A stretch of DNA of 11,424 bases from Solirubrobacteraceae bacterium (GCA_024710825.1 JANJUA010000391.1:1-11424), one strand, 5' to 3'. Positions 1-7,338 are shown, counted from the first letter of the stretch. Program-made: numbers and translations. The notes: generated from the sequence alone by a model not told the origin.

Positions 1-1
1 G

Positions 2-454
2 GCGCTGCTGGGGGTGGCCCATCACGCGCAGTCGCTGTTCTCGTTCCGCGGCCTGCGCTACGCCGGAGCGATGCTCGCGCTGGTCGTCGTCGGCGGTGGG
101 GTGCTCTTCGCCGCGGTGGAGCACAGCGCGCAGGACCTCTCCGTCGAGGAGGGGATCTGGTGGGCCATCGTCACGGTGACGACGGTCGGCTACGGCGACA
201 TCGTGCCCCACACGGAGGCCGGCCGGGCGCTCGCGGTGCTCGTGATGGTCACCGGCATCGGGACCGCCGCGCTGGTGGTCGGCGCCGCGTCGCAGCGCTT
301 CCTCACCGGCAGCGACGGCGACGAGGACGGAGACGGCGTCGCCGAGCAGGCGACGCTCTCGGATCTGCACCACGAGCTGGCGGCGCTGCGGCGCGAGGTG
401 GTGGTGCTCTCCGAGCGGCTCGGGGGGCCGACGGCGCCTCCACCGGCCGACTGA
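2..454 (+). CDS. Potassium channel, C-terminal pore part (5' partial)
   Basis: This is the pore module of a prokaryotic K+ channel in the cytoplasmic membrane. Counting from the GTG at 14, an outer helix lies at about residues 16-36, a pore helix leads into the selectivity filter TVGYGD (57-62), and an inner helix lies at about 68-92. An acidic, charged cytoplasmic tail follows with a predicted short coiled coil (about 115-137, heptad-like Leu spacing). The frame is open from base 2 with no stop before the GTG, and residues just before it (ALLGVAHHAQ) read like the linker preceding the pore in longer channels. I therefore think the gene starts outside the window and may carry voltage-sensor-like helices there; a two-helix channel starting at GTG 14 is the alternative. 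It ends 67 bp before fabD and looks unrelated to that operon. Confidence 0.85.
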   Translation, partial: ALLGVAHHAQSLFSFRGLRYAGAMLALVVVGGGVLFAAVEHSAQDLSVEEGIWWAIVTVTTVGYGDIVPHTEAGRALAVLVMVTGIGTAALVVGAASQRFLTGSDGDEDGDGVAEQATLSDLHHELAALRREVVVLSERLGGPTAPPPAD

Positions 455-492
455 CACTCTGCGCCCGAGCGTCGAATGCGTGTCCCCTGGCC

Positions 493-511
493 CATCCGCC
501 GGTGTTGGATG
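493..511. promoter_or_regulatory. Inverted repeat overlapping the probable fabD promoter
   Basis: Arms CATCC (493-497) and GGATG (507-511) are separated by 9 nt and lie 10 bp before the fabD start. A weak -10-like hexamer TTGGAT (505-510) overlaps the right arm, so a bound repressor would block transcription of the FAS operon. A similar but not identical repeat (CATC...GATG core) lies upstream of fabI at 7339-7359. Treating both as operators of the TetR protein encoded at the end of the operon is inference; 5-bp arms could arise by chance. Confidence 0.3.
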
Positions 512-521
512 CCTCCGACAC

Positions 522-1325
522 ATGACCAGCGTCGCCATCCTCTTCCCCGGCCAGGGGTCCCACGCAGACGGCATGGACGAGGGCCTGCGGGACGACCCGC
601 TCATGGCCCGCGGCCTCGAGCTGCTCGGGTTCGATCCCTTCGCCCGCCTCCACGAGGGCACCCGCTACCAGCAGCCCGCGCTCTTCCTGTGCTCGGTGGT
701 CGCCTGGGAGCGCAGCGGCATCGCCGCGCCCGTCGCCGCCGCCGGCCACTCGCTCGGCGAGTACGCCGCGCTCGTCGCCGCCGGGGCGCTCGACTTCGAC
801 GCCGCCGTGCGGCTCGTCGCGCTCCGCGGCGACGCGATGGCGCGGGCGGGGGAGGCGAGCGCCGGCTCGATGGTCGCGGTGCTCGGCGAGGACGACGACG
901 CCGTCCTGGCCACCGCCCGCGAGCACGGTCTGACGGTCGCCAACGACAACGCACCCGGTCAGATCGTGCTCTCCGGGGCGCTCGCCGCCGTCGAGGCGGT
1001 CGACGCCGGCCCGCTGCGCACCCGTCGGCTCGACGTCTCCGGCGCCTTCCACTCGCCGCTCATGGCCCCGGCCGCCGAGGAGCTCGCCGCGGCGCTCGAG
1101 GAGATCGAGGTCCGCGCTCCGCGCTTCCCGGTCATCTCCAACGGCACCGCGGCGCCGTTCGCCGACGTCCGCGCCGAGCTCGTCGAGAACCTGCTCAGCC
1201 CCGTCCGCTTCCGCGAGATCGTCCTGGCGCTGCGGGCCATGGGCGCCGACGACTTCGCCGAGCTGGGCCCCGGACGCGTCCTGAGCGGCCTGGTCAAGCG
1301 CATCCTCCGCGAGGTCCCCGCCTGA
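522..1325 (+). CDS. fabD: Malonyl-CoA:ACP transacylase FabD
   Basis: FabD moves the malonyl group from CoA to holo-ACP, making malonyl-ACP for FAS II in the cytoplasm. The 267-residue protein has the N-terminal GQGS motif (10-13), the nucleophile elbow GHSLGE with Ser77, the Arg102 that binds the malonyl carboxylate (ALRGDAM), NAPGQ (143-147) and the catalytic His177 in GAFHSPL. I chose ATG 522 because GQGS then sits at the normal distance from the N-terminus; an in-frame GTG at 480 would add 14 residues without family resemblance. No good Shine-Dalgarno is visible, so a near-leaderless transcript is likely. It is shorter than the usual roughly 300 residues: the nucleophile is at 77 rather than about 92, so the deletion lies between GQGS and GHSLGE. 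It is first in the operon and overlaps fabH by 1 bp (TGATG). Confidence 0.95.
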   Translation: MTSVAILFPGQGSHADGMDEGLRDDPLMARGLELLGFDPFARLHEGTRYQQPALFLCSVVAWERSGIAAPVAAAGHSLGEYAALVAAGALDFDAAVRLVALRGDAMARAGEASAGSMVAVLGEDDDAVLATAREHGLTVANDNAPGQIVLSGALAAVEAVDAGPLRTRRLDVSGAFHSPLMAPAAEELAAALEEIEVRAPRFPVISNGTAAPFADVRAELVENLLSPVRFREIVLALRAMGADDFAELGPGRVLSGLVKRILREVPA

Positions 1326-2356
1326 TGGCCGTCACCGTCCCGCCTCCCGCGACGCGGAGGCAGCCGGCCGCACGCCAGCGCCCCCGGCGCACCCTGCGCG
1401 CCGGCGTCTTCGGCCTCGGCGCCGCCCTGCCCGAGCGCGTCGTGACCAACGACGACCTCGCCGACCGCCTCGACACCACCGACGAGTGGATCGTCCGTCG
1501 CACCGGCATCCGCACCCGCCGCTGGCTGGCCGACGGCGCGCCGCTCGCGCGCCTGGCCGCCGACGCCTGCGCCGAGGCGCTGGCCGACGCCGGCCGCACC
1601 CCGGACGAGGTCGACCGGGTCATCGTCTCCACGATCACGCCGGACCAGATCACGCCCGGGCTCGCCCCCGCGGTGGCCGGCCTGCTGGGCTGCTCGCCGA
1701 CCACCGCGGCGATGGACCTGAACGCCGCCTGCGCCGGCTTCCTGACCGCTCTCGACGAGGCGGCCGCGCTGGTGGAGAGCGGCCGCGCCCGCGTCGTGCT
1801 CGTCTGCGGCGCGGAGGCGATCTCGCGGCTGACCGACCACGACGACCGCGGCACCGCCGTGCTGTTCGGAGACGGCGCCGGGGCGGTCGTCGTCTCCGGC
1901 GGGGACCTCGAGCTCGGCATCTCGACCTTCGTCCACGGCAGCGACCCGACGCAGGCCCACACGCTCTACGCCGACCAGGGCGACCGCGTCCTGCGGATGG
2001 ACGGCCAGACCGTCTACCGCCACGCCGTGGCGCGCATGATCGAGTCGACCAACGCCGCGCTGGCGAGCGCCGGCCTGACCGTCGCCGACGTCGACCTGTT
2101 CGTCGCCCACCAGGCGAACGCTCGGATCATCGAGTCGGCGTCCGCCCAGCTCGGCCTCACGGACGAGCAGGTGATGATCGACGTCGACCGCTGCGCCAAC
2201 ACCTCGTCGGCCACCATCCCGCTGGCGCTGCACCGCGCCGAGGCGGAGGGCCGGCTGCGGCCGGGCGCGACGATCGCGTTCGCCGCGTTCGGCGCCGGCT
2301 ACGTCTGGACCGCGGGCGTGGTGCGCTGGAAGGAGCGCGTGCATGTCTGCGCCTGA
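1325..2356 (+). CDS. fabH: 3-oxoacyl-ACP synthase III FabH
   Basis: FabH starts each fatty acid by condensing an acyl-CoA primer with malonyl-ACP. The 343-residue protein shows the KAS III triad: Cys136 in AACAGF, His262 in AHQAN and Asn292 in CANTSS. The N-terminal block TTDEWIVRRTGI (51-62) and the C-terminal FGAGYVWTAG (322-331) are typical. The start overlaps the fabD stop, and GAGGT at 1311-1315 gives a 9-nt-spaced ribosome site. Compared with E. coli FabH there are about 22 extra residues at the N-terminus, rich in Arg, Pro and Ala; no other start codon near the conserved part would remove them. Primer preference (acetyl versus branched acyl-CoA) cannot be read reliably from sequence. 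The 3' end overlaps fabG by 14 bp. Confidence 0.95.
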   Translation: MAVTVPPPATRRQPAARQRPRRTLRAGVFGLGAALPERVVTNDDLADRLDTTDEWIVRRTGIRTRRWLADGAPLARLAADACAEALADAGRTPDEVDRVIVSTITPDQITPGLAPAVAGLLGCSPTTAAMDLNAACAGFLTALDEAAALVESGRARVVLVCGAEAISRLTDHDDRGTAVLFGDGAGAVVVSGGDLELGISTFVHGSDPTQAHTLYADQGDRVLRMDGQTVYRHAVARMIESTNAALASAGLTVADVDLFVAHQANARIIESASAQLGLTDEQVMIDVDRCANTSSATIPLALHRAEAEGRLRPGATIAFAAFGAGYVWTAGVVRWKERVHVCA

Positions 2357-3014
2357 GGACGGGGTCGCGGTGGTGACCGGGGGCAAGCGCGGCATAGGCG
2401 TCGCGATCGTCGAGGAGCTGCGCGCCGACGGGTGGACCGTCGTCGGCCTCAGCAGCGCCGATTGCGACGTGCGCGACACGGCATCCGTCGACGTCGCGTT
2501 CACGCGCGTGGAGGAGGAGCACGGGCCGATCCTCGCTCTCGTCAACAACGCCGGCATCACCCGCGACGGCCTCGCGCTGCGCATGAGCGACGACGACTGG
2601 ACGCAGGTCCTCGACACGAACCTCACGGGCGCGTTCCACTGCACGCGCCGGGTCCTGGCTCCGATGATGCGCCGCCGCTTCGGCCGCGTCGTCAACGTCA
2701 GCTCCGTCGTCGGCGCCCGCGTCGGAAACCCGGGGCAGGCGAACTACGCCGCGTCGAAGGCCGGGCTCGTCGGCTTCACGAAGACGATCGCCCGCGAGAT
2801 GGCCCGCAAGGGCGTCACGTGCAACGCGGTCACGCCCGGCTTCATCGCCACCGACATGACCACCGACCTGCCCGCCGAGCTCACCTCCTCGATCCCCGCG
2901 GGTCGGGTCGGCACTCCCGAGGAGGTCGCGCACGCGATCGCGTTCCTCGCCTCCGAGCGAGCCGGCTACGTCAACGGCACCACCCTCACCGTAGACGGCG
3001 CGATGAGCGCCTGA
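2343..3014 (+). CDS. fabG: 3-oxoacyl-ACP reductase FabG (MabA-like)
   Basis: FabG reduces 3-oxoacyl-ACP to 3-hydroxyacyl-ACP with NADPH. It is a 223-residue classical short-chain dehydrogenase with the nucleotide motif TGGKRGIG (12-19), acidic CDVRD (41-45), NNAG (68-71), and the catalytic set Asn93, Ser121, Tyr135 and Lys139 (YAASK). The C-terminal TPEEVAHAIAFLASE and VNGTTLTVDG blocks are typical of FabG. The loop after the second beta strand is very short (GLSSAD), as in mycobacterial MabA (FabG1) rather than E. coli FabG. ATG 2343 lies inside the end of fabH and has a strong AAGGAG (2330-2335) 7 nt upstream, which fixes the start. Its place between fabH and acpP supports a FAS II role rather than a general reductase. 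Confidence 0.93.
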   Translation: MSAPEDGVAVVTGGKRGIGVAIVEELRADGWTVVGLSSADCDVRDTASVDVAFTRVEEEHGPILALVNNAGITRDGLALRMSDDDWTQVLDTNLTGAFHCTRRVLAPMMRRRFGRVVNVSSVVGARVGNPGQANYAASKAGLVGFTKTIAREMARKGVTCNAVTPGFIATDMTTDLPAELTSSIPAGRVGTPEEVAHAIAFLASERAGYVNGTTLTVDGAMSA

Positions 3015-3025
3015 GAACCGAGACC

Positions 3026-3031
3026 AAGGAG
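3026..3031 (+). promoter_or_regulatory. Strong ribosome binding site of acpP
   Basis: AAGGAG with a 5-nt spacer precedes ATG 3037. It sits in the 22-bp gap after fabG, the largest gap between genes in this operon, so acpP can be initiated independently of upstream translation. That fits the general need for ACP in excess over the enzymes. Confidence 0.8.
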
Positions 3032-3036
3032 ATCGA

Positions 3037-3306
3037 ATGACCGAGAAGACCATCCCGACCGAAGACCAGGTGCTCGCGCGTGTCCGCGAGGAGCTCGTCG
3101 CGATCAAGGTGCCCGGCGCCGAGACCGCCGAGCTGGGGACGCAGTGGGCCGAGCTCGACGTCGACTCGCTCGACCTCGTCGAGCTCGTCAAGGCGCTCGA
3201 GGACGAGTACGGCATCCAGATCCACGACGACGAGCTCAAGCCGATCAAGGGCGTCGGCGACGCCGTCGCCCTGACGATCCGGCTCGCGGAGGCGCAGAAG
3301 GCGTGA
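3037..3306 (+). CDS. acpP: Acyl carrier protein
   Basis: ACP carries the growing acyl chain as a thioester on 4'-phosphopantetheine. The 89-residue acidic helical protein has the attachment motif DSL at 43-45 with Ser44 as the modified residue, inside ELDVDSLDLVEL, followed by the recognition helix and ALEDEYGIQI typical of FAS-type ACPs. Its length and its position between fabG and fabF argue for the housekeeping ACP rather than a polyketide carrier. A phosphopantetheinyl transferase, needed for activation, is not in the window. The stop overlaps the GTG start of fabF (GTGA). Confidence 0.95.
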   Translation: MTEKTIPTEDQVLARVREELVAIKVPGAETAELGTQWAELDVDSLDLVELVKALEDEYGIQIHDDELKPIKGVGDAVALTIRLAEAQKA

Positions 3307-4481
3307 CGGACGTCGTCATCACCGGACGCGGGGTCGTCACCTCGCTGGGCGAAGGCGCCGATCCGTTCTTCGACGCCCTCCTCGACCGCCGCAGCGGCCT
3401 GGTCGACGGCGTCGGCCCCTGCTCGGACTTCGACCCCGAGGTCGCGATGACGCCGAAGGAGGCGCGCCGCGCGGACCGCTTCGGTCAGCTCGCCGTCGCC
3501 GCCGCCGAGCAGGCGTGGAGGGAGGCGGCCCCCGAGGGCCTCGATCCCGAGCGCGGCGGCGTCGTCGTGGGAACCGGCGTCGGCGGCCTGGACACGATGG
3601 AGCGCAACACGCTGGCCTTCCTGCAGGAGGGCGAGCGGGCCGTCTCCCCGATGTTCGTGCCGATGATGATGCCGAACGCGGCCGCCGGGCTGATCGCGAT
3701 GCGCCACGGGCTCCAGGGCCCCGGCTGGTCAATCGCCTCGGCCTGCGCCACGGGCAACCACGCCATCGGCGAGGCCAAGCGGATGATCGAGCGCGGCGAG
3801 GCGGACCTCGTCGTCGCCGGAGGCACCGAGGCCGCGCTGACGGGCGTCTGCCTGGCGGCGTTCAAGCGGATGGGGGCGACGTCGCGCGTCGGCATCTCGC
3901 GCCCGTTCGACGCCCAGCGCGACGGCTTCGTCATGGGCGAGGGCGCGGCCATCCTGGTGCTCGAGAGCGCGGAGCACGCCAAGGCGCGCGGCGCGAAGGT
4001 GTACGGCAGGGTCGCCGGCTACGGCGCCTCCAACGACGCCTTCCACATCACCATGCCCCACGAGGACGGGCGCGGGGCGATCAAGGCGATGACCCTCGCG
4101 CTGCGCGACGCCGGCGCGCAGCCCGGCGACGTGGGCTACGTCAACGCCCACGGCACCTCGACCCCCTTCAACGACAAGATCGAGACGCAGGCGATCAAGG
4201 ACGTCTTCGGCGGCAACGGCGGTGCTCCGCCGGTGAGCTCGACGAAGTCCGCGATCGGCCACCTCCTCGGCGCGGCAGGCGCCGTCGAGGCGGTGATCTC
4301 TCTCTGCGCGATCGATCGAGGGCTTCTCCCGCCGACGTTGAACCTGGAGGAGCCCGACCCCGAGTGCGACCTCGACTACGTGCCCGACGGGCCACGCGAG
4401 GCGCCCGGGCTGAACGCTGTGCTATCGAACTCCTTCGGGTTCGGCGGGCAGAACGCGACCCTCGTGCTGACGGGAGCCTAG
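3303..4481 (+). CDS. fabF: 3-oxoacyl-ACP synthase II FabF
   Basis: FabF extends acyl-ACP by two carbons using malonyl-ACP, with loss of CO2. The 392-residue thiolase-fold protein carries the Cys-His-His triad: Cys148 in [11 protein letters not shown], His283 in [11 protein letters not shown] and His320 in [13 protein letters not shown], with the conserved Lys315. SFGFGGQNA (377-385) near the end is typical. I chose GTG 3303, which overlaps the acpP stop by 4 bp and has GGAGG at 3288-3292; the encoded N-terminus [16 protein letters not shown] aligns with known FabF/KasA starts. Longer in-frame extensions run through acpP and are not credible. The spacing of motifs fits KAS II rather than a type II polyketide chain length factor, because Cys and both His are present. 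Confidence 0.95.
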   Translation: MTDVVITGRGVVTSLGEGADPFFDALLDRRSGLVDGVGPCSDFDPEVAMTPKEARRADRFGQLAVAAAEQAWREAAPEGLDPERGGVVVGTGVGGLDTMERNTLAFLQEGERAVSPMFVPMMMPNAAAGLIAMRHGLQGPGWSIASACATGNHAIGEAKRMIERGEADLVVAGGTEAALTGVCLAAFKRMGATSRVGISRPFDAQRDGFVMGEGAAILVLESAEHAKARGAKVYGRVAGYGASNDAFHITMPHEDGRGAIKAMTLALRDAGAQPGDVGYVNAHGTSTPFNDKIETQAIKDVFGGNGGAPPVSSTKSAIGHLLGAAGAVEAVISLCAIDRGLLPPTLNLEEPDPECDLDYVPDGPREAPGLNAVLSNSFGFGGQNATLVLTGA

Positions 4482-4487
4482 AACCAG

Positions 4488-5843
4488 ATGAGCGCCGCTG
4501 AGGTCCTGACCACCAACAGCCCGGTAGGCCGGCTGGAGTCCCTCGTGGACCCCGACACGCTGCACCTGCTGCGCACCGCCGTCGGCGACGGCGTCGTCGC
4601 CGGCTCCGGCCGCGTCGACGGCCGGCCCGTCTTCCTGTGGGCGCAGGACGGCAGCTTCCGTGGCGGCTCGCTGGGCACCGCCGGCGGGGAGACGATCACG
4701 CGCGTGTTCGCGCTCGCCGAGCGGGCGGGCGCGCCCGTCGTGTGCTTCCCGGAGTCCGGCGGCGCCCGCGTGCAGCAGGGCGTCGGCGCGCTCACCGCCT
4801 ACGCGGCGATCTTCCGCGCCGAGGCGACCGCGCGCGTCCCGGTCCTCTCGGTCGTCGCGGGCGCGTGCGCCGGCGGCGCCGCGTACGGGGCGGCGGTCGG
4901 CGACCTGACGATCTCCGCGGGCGACGACGTCAGGCTGTTCCTCACCGGCCCGCGGGTCGTGGAGGAGATCACGCGCGAGCAGGTCAGCGCCAAGGACCTC
5001 GGCGGCGTGAAGGTGCAGTCGAGCAACGGCGTGATCCACCTCGCGGGCCGCGACGGCGACGACGCGCTCGCGCTGACGCGCGAGGTGCTCTCGTTCCTGC
5101 CGCAGCGGCTCGGGGAGCGTCCGCCGGTCGCGGAGCCGCGGCCATCGCTGGGCGAGGACCCCGGCCGGATGCTGCCGCCCTCGCCGCGCCAGGTCTACGA
5201 CGTGCGCGACGTGGCCCTGCGGATCCTCGACGGCGGCGACCTGCTGGAGCTCGCTCCGCGCTGGGCGCGCAACCTCGTCACCGGCCTGGGCCGCATCGAG
5301 GGAATGCCGGTCGGCGTGCTCGCCAACCAGCCGCGTCACCTCGGCGGGACGCTCGACGTGGCGGCGGCCGAGAAGGGCGCCTGGTTCGTCGAGTGGTGCG
5401 ACCGGATGGGTCTGCCGCTGGTGGTCCTGGTGGACACGCCGGGCTTCCTGCCGGGCACCGGCCAGGAGCGCGCCGGGGTCATCCGCTACGGGGCGGCCTT
5501 CCTTCGCGCCTTCGCGAGGGCTACCGTTCCCCGGGTGACCGTCACGCTGCGCCAGGCCTTCGGGGGCGCCCACATCGTCATGAACTCCCGGGACCTGGGG
5601 GCGGACCAGACGTTCGCCTGGTCGCGGGCGCGCATGGGCGTGATGGGGGCCAAGCAGGCCGTGGAGGTCGTCGGCCGGCGCGAGCTGGCCGCCGGCGCCG
5701 ACCGCCTGGACCTCGAGACCGCCTACGAGATCGAGCAGCTCGACGTGAACGTCAGCGCGGACGACGGCTACGTCGACGAGGTCATCGAGCCGCGCGACTC
5801 GCGAGCTCGCATCGCGCAGGCGCTGGGAGCCTTCGCTCCTTGA
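4488..5843 (+). CDS. Acyl-CoA carboxylase carboxyltransferase (beta) subunit, probably acetyl-CoA type
   Basis: The protein transfers CO2 from biotin on a carrier subunit to an acyl-CoA; in this operon the likely product is malonyl-CoA for FabD. It is a 451-residue protein with two crotonase-like halves. The N-half has ESGGARVQQGV (89-99) and GACAGGAAYGAA (125-136); the C-half has DTPGFLPGTGQERAGVIRYG (316-335) and RQAFGGAHIVMNSRDLG (355-371). It lacks the zinc-finger N-terminus of E. coli AccD and resembles the AccD5/AccD6/PccB group, though shorter than their usual 500 or more residues. Ile363 occupies the position known from Streptomyces PccB (Asp422)/AccB (Ile) to control substrate choice, favouring acetyl-CoA use. 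The ribosome site is weak (GGGAG at 4472-4476). Biotin carboxylase/BCCP must lie elsewhere. Mycobacterium tuberculosis accD6 occupies a comparable place in its fabD-kas operon. Confidence 0.88.
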   Translation: MSAAEVLTTNSPVGRLESLVDPDTLHLLRTAVGDGVVAGSGRVDGRPVFLWAQDGSFRGGSLGTAGGETITRVFALAERAGAPVVCFPESGGARVQQGVGALTAYAAIFRAEATARVPVLSVVAGACAGGAAYGAAVGDLTISAGDDVRLFLTGPRVVEEITREQVSAKDLGGVKVQSSNGVIHLAGRDGDDALALTREVLSFLPQRLGERPPVAEPRPSLGEDPGRMLPPSPRQVYDVRDVALRILDGGDLLELAPRWARNLVTGLGRIEGMPVGVLANQPRHLGGTLDVAAAEKGAWFVEWCDRMGLPLVVLVDTPGFLPGTGQERAGVIRYGAAFLRAFARATVPRVTVTLRQAFGGAHIVMNSRDLGADQTFAWSRARMGVMGAKQAVEVVGRRELAAGADRLDLETAYEIEQLDVNVSADDGYVDEVIEPRDSRARIAQALGAFAP

Positions 5844-6460
5844 GCGCCACGGCCGTCCAGCGGCTCCAACCCCGCAACGAGACCGAGGCCGCGATCCTGG
5901 ACGCGGCCCGCGCGGTGATCGCCGAGGACGGCTACGACCGGATGACGATGAACGGGCTCGCGCAGCGGGCCTACGTCTCGCGCACGAACGTCTACTTCTA
6001 CTTCGCCAACAAGCGCGCGGTCCTCGACCGGCTGGTGCAGCAGTCGTTCGCGGAGATGCTCGTGGCCGGGGCGCCCTACCTGGAGGGCTCGGGCGACCCG
6101 CGGCGCGAGCTGCGCATCGCCCTGGCGCGCGTGGTGGGCGTCGTGAACCGCAACGGGCACGTGCTGCTGCTCGCCGGGCGCCTGTCGGGCGCCGAGAACC
6201 AGCTCCCGGTGGAGTGGGAGCCCTACGTCCGCCGCCTCGTGCGCGCCGCCGAGCACCGGATCCGCGCCGACCAGATGCGCGGTCACGCGCCGAGCGACAT
6301 CGACGCGGGCATCTGCGCGCGGGCGCTGTCGGCGATGGTCGAGCGCCACATCACGACCGAGGTCATCAAGGGGCAGCACTCCGTGACCGAGTCGGTGCGG
6401 ACGCTCGCCGAGCTCTGGTACCGCGCCGTCTACCTCTTCCCGCCCGCGCCGGAGGGCTAG
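5840..6460 (+). CDS. TetR-family transcriptional regulator of the FAS operon (putative)
   Basis: This is a 206-residue one-domain repressor-type protein. The N-terminal HTH spans about residues 17-60: EAAILDAARAVIAEDGYDRMT leads to the recognition helix with YVSRTNVYFYFANK, a clear TetR signature. The C-terminal helical part (about 70-206) is the ligand and dimer domain and shows no diagnostic ligand motif. The start is TTG 5840, overlapping the carboxyltransferase stop as TTGA, with GGGAG (5825-5829) 10 nt upstream; no ATG or GTG lies near the conserved start. Being the last gene of the FAS operon and translationally coupled to it suggests feedback control of fatty-acid synthesis, perhaps sensing acyl-CoA or acyl-ACP. 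That role is inference from position only. Confidence 0.85.
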   Translation: MSATAVQRLQPRNETEAAILDAARAVIAEDGYDRMTMNGLAQRAYVSRTNVYFYFANKRAVLDRLVQQSFAEMLVAGAPYLEGSGDPRRELRIALARVVGVVNRNGHVLLLAGRLSGAENQLPVEWEPYVRRLVRAAEHRIRADQMRGHAPSDIDAGICARALSAMVERHITTEVIKGQHSVTESVRTLAELWYRAVYLFPPAPEG

Positions 6461-6502
6461 CGGGGCCCGTCGCCCGGGTTCGCTCTCGGTCGCCCCAGGC
6501 GG

Positions 6503-7291
6503 TCAGGGCCGCCGGCGCGGGGCGCCCATCGCGTGGTAGCCGCCGTCCACGTGGACGATCTCGCCGCTGATGCCCCGCGCGCGGTTCGACAGCAGCCACA
6601 TGACGGTCTCCGCGACCGGCTCCGGGTCCGAGGTGTCCCAGTGGAGCGGCGCGATGTCGTTCCAGCCGTCCGAGAGCTGGTCGAAGCCCGGGATGGAGTT
6701 GGCGGCAACGGTCTTCAGCGGCCCCGCCGAGACGAGGTTGGAGCGGATGCCGTGCGGTCCGAGGTCGCGCGCCAGGTAGCGGTTGACCGCCTCCAGGCCG
6801 GCCTTGGCGACGCCCATCCAGTCGTAGATCGGCCAGGCGACCGCAGCGTCGAAGTCGAGGCCGACGACCGACGGCTGATCGCCGCGCCGCAGCAGCGGCA
6901 GCAGCGCCGCGGCCAGCGCCTTGTAGGAGAAGGCCGACGTGCCGAAGGCGATGTGCGCCGACTCGGCCGGCGTGTCGAGGAAGCCGCCGCCGAGCGCGTC
7001 GCCCGGGGCGAATGCGATCGCGTGCAGTAGGCCGTCCAGGGCGCCCCAGCGGGCGTCCAGGTCCGCGGCGACGGCCGCGAGGTGGTCGGGCTCGTTGACG
7101 TCGAGCTCGAGGACGTCGGCCTCCTGCGGCAGCCGCCTGGCTATCCGCTCGGTGATGCGCATGCCGCGGCCGAACCCGGTGAGCACGATCTCGGCGCCCT
7201 CCCGTTGGGCGCCGGCGGCGACGGCATAGGCGATCGAGTTGTCCGTCAGGACCCCGGTGACGAGCAGGCGGCGACCAGCGAGGAGCGGCAT
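6503..7291 (-). CDS. fabI: Enoyl-ACP reductase FabI (InhA-like)
   Basis: FabI performs the last step of each elongation cycle, reducing trans-2-enoyl-ACP with NADH (assumed from InhA similarity). The 262-residue protein has the FabI-type nucleotide motif GVLTDNSIA (13-21), ELDV (62-65), the loop LHAIAFAPGD (89-98), and Phe147, Tyr156 and Lys163, which match InhA Phe149, Tyr158 and Lys165. SAGPLKT (188-194) and the C-terminal ISGEIVHVDGGYH are typical. GLDFD and YDWMGVAKAGLEAVNRY resemble InhA more than E. coli FabI. Residues 91 and 93 are both Ala, where E. coli FabI has Ser and Gly. It is convergent with the TetR gene, 42 bp apart, and starts from a region shared with the phosphate operon. 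ATG 7291 gives the same N-terminus length as E. coli FabI. It is the known target family of isoniazid-adduct and triclosan. Confidence 0.94.
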   Translation of the reverse strand: MPLLAGRRLLVTGVLTDNSIAYAVAAGAQREGAEIVLTGFGRGMRITERIARRLPQEADVLELDVNEPDHLAAVAADLDARWGALDGLLHAIAFAPGDALGGGFLDTPAESAHIAFGTSAFSYKALAAALLPLLRRGDQPSVVGLDFDAAVAWPIYDWMGVAKAGLEAVNRYLARDLGPHGIRSNLVSAGPLKTVAANSIPGFDQLSDGWNDIAPLHWDTSDPEPVAETVMWLLSNRARGISGEIVHVDGGYHAMGAPRRRP

Positions 7292-7300
7292 CGGTCGGGG

Positions 7301-7306
7301 ACCCTA
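7301..7306 (-). promoter_or_regulatory. Putative -10 element of fabI
   Basis: On the minus strand the hexamer TAGGGT (fits TANNNT) ends 9 nt before the fabI ATG, which places the transcription start 3-4 nt before the start codon. No Shine-Dalgarno is present, in agreement with near-leaderless translation. No convincing -35 hexamer is visible. Confidence 0.4.
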
Positions 7307-7338
7307 CGCGGCCGGAGCGTCCGATGACGCGCGGCTTC

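Noticed and set aside
476..1324. Long open frame running in front of fabH across fabD
   Set aside because: It encodes Arg-rich, low-complexity sequence without family resemblance and overlaps the clearly real fabD; it is an effect of high GC. fabH proper starts at 1325.
959..2695. 578-codon open frame on the minus strand opposite fabD-fabH-fabG
   Set aside because: Its product has no recognisable domain and lies fully antisense to three well-supported enzymes; long antisense frames are expected at this GC content.
6461..6502. Terminator between the convergent TetR and fabI genes
   Set aside because: The 42-bp gap is GC-rich but has no clear stem followed by a T-tract on either strand.
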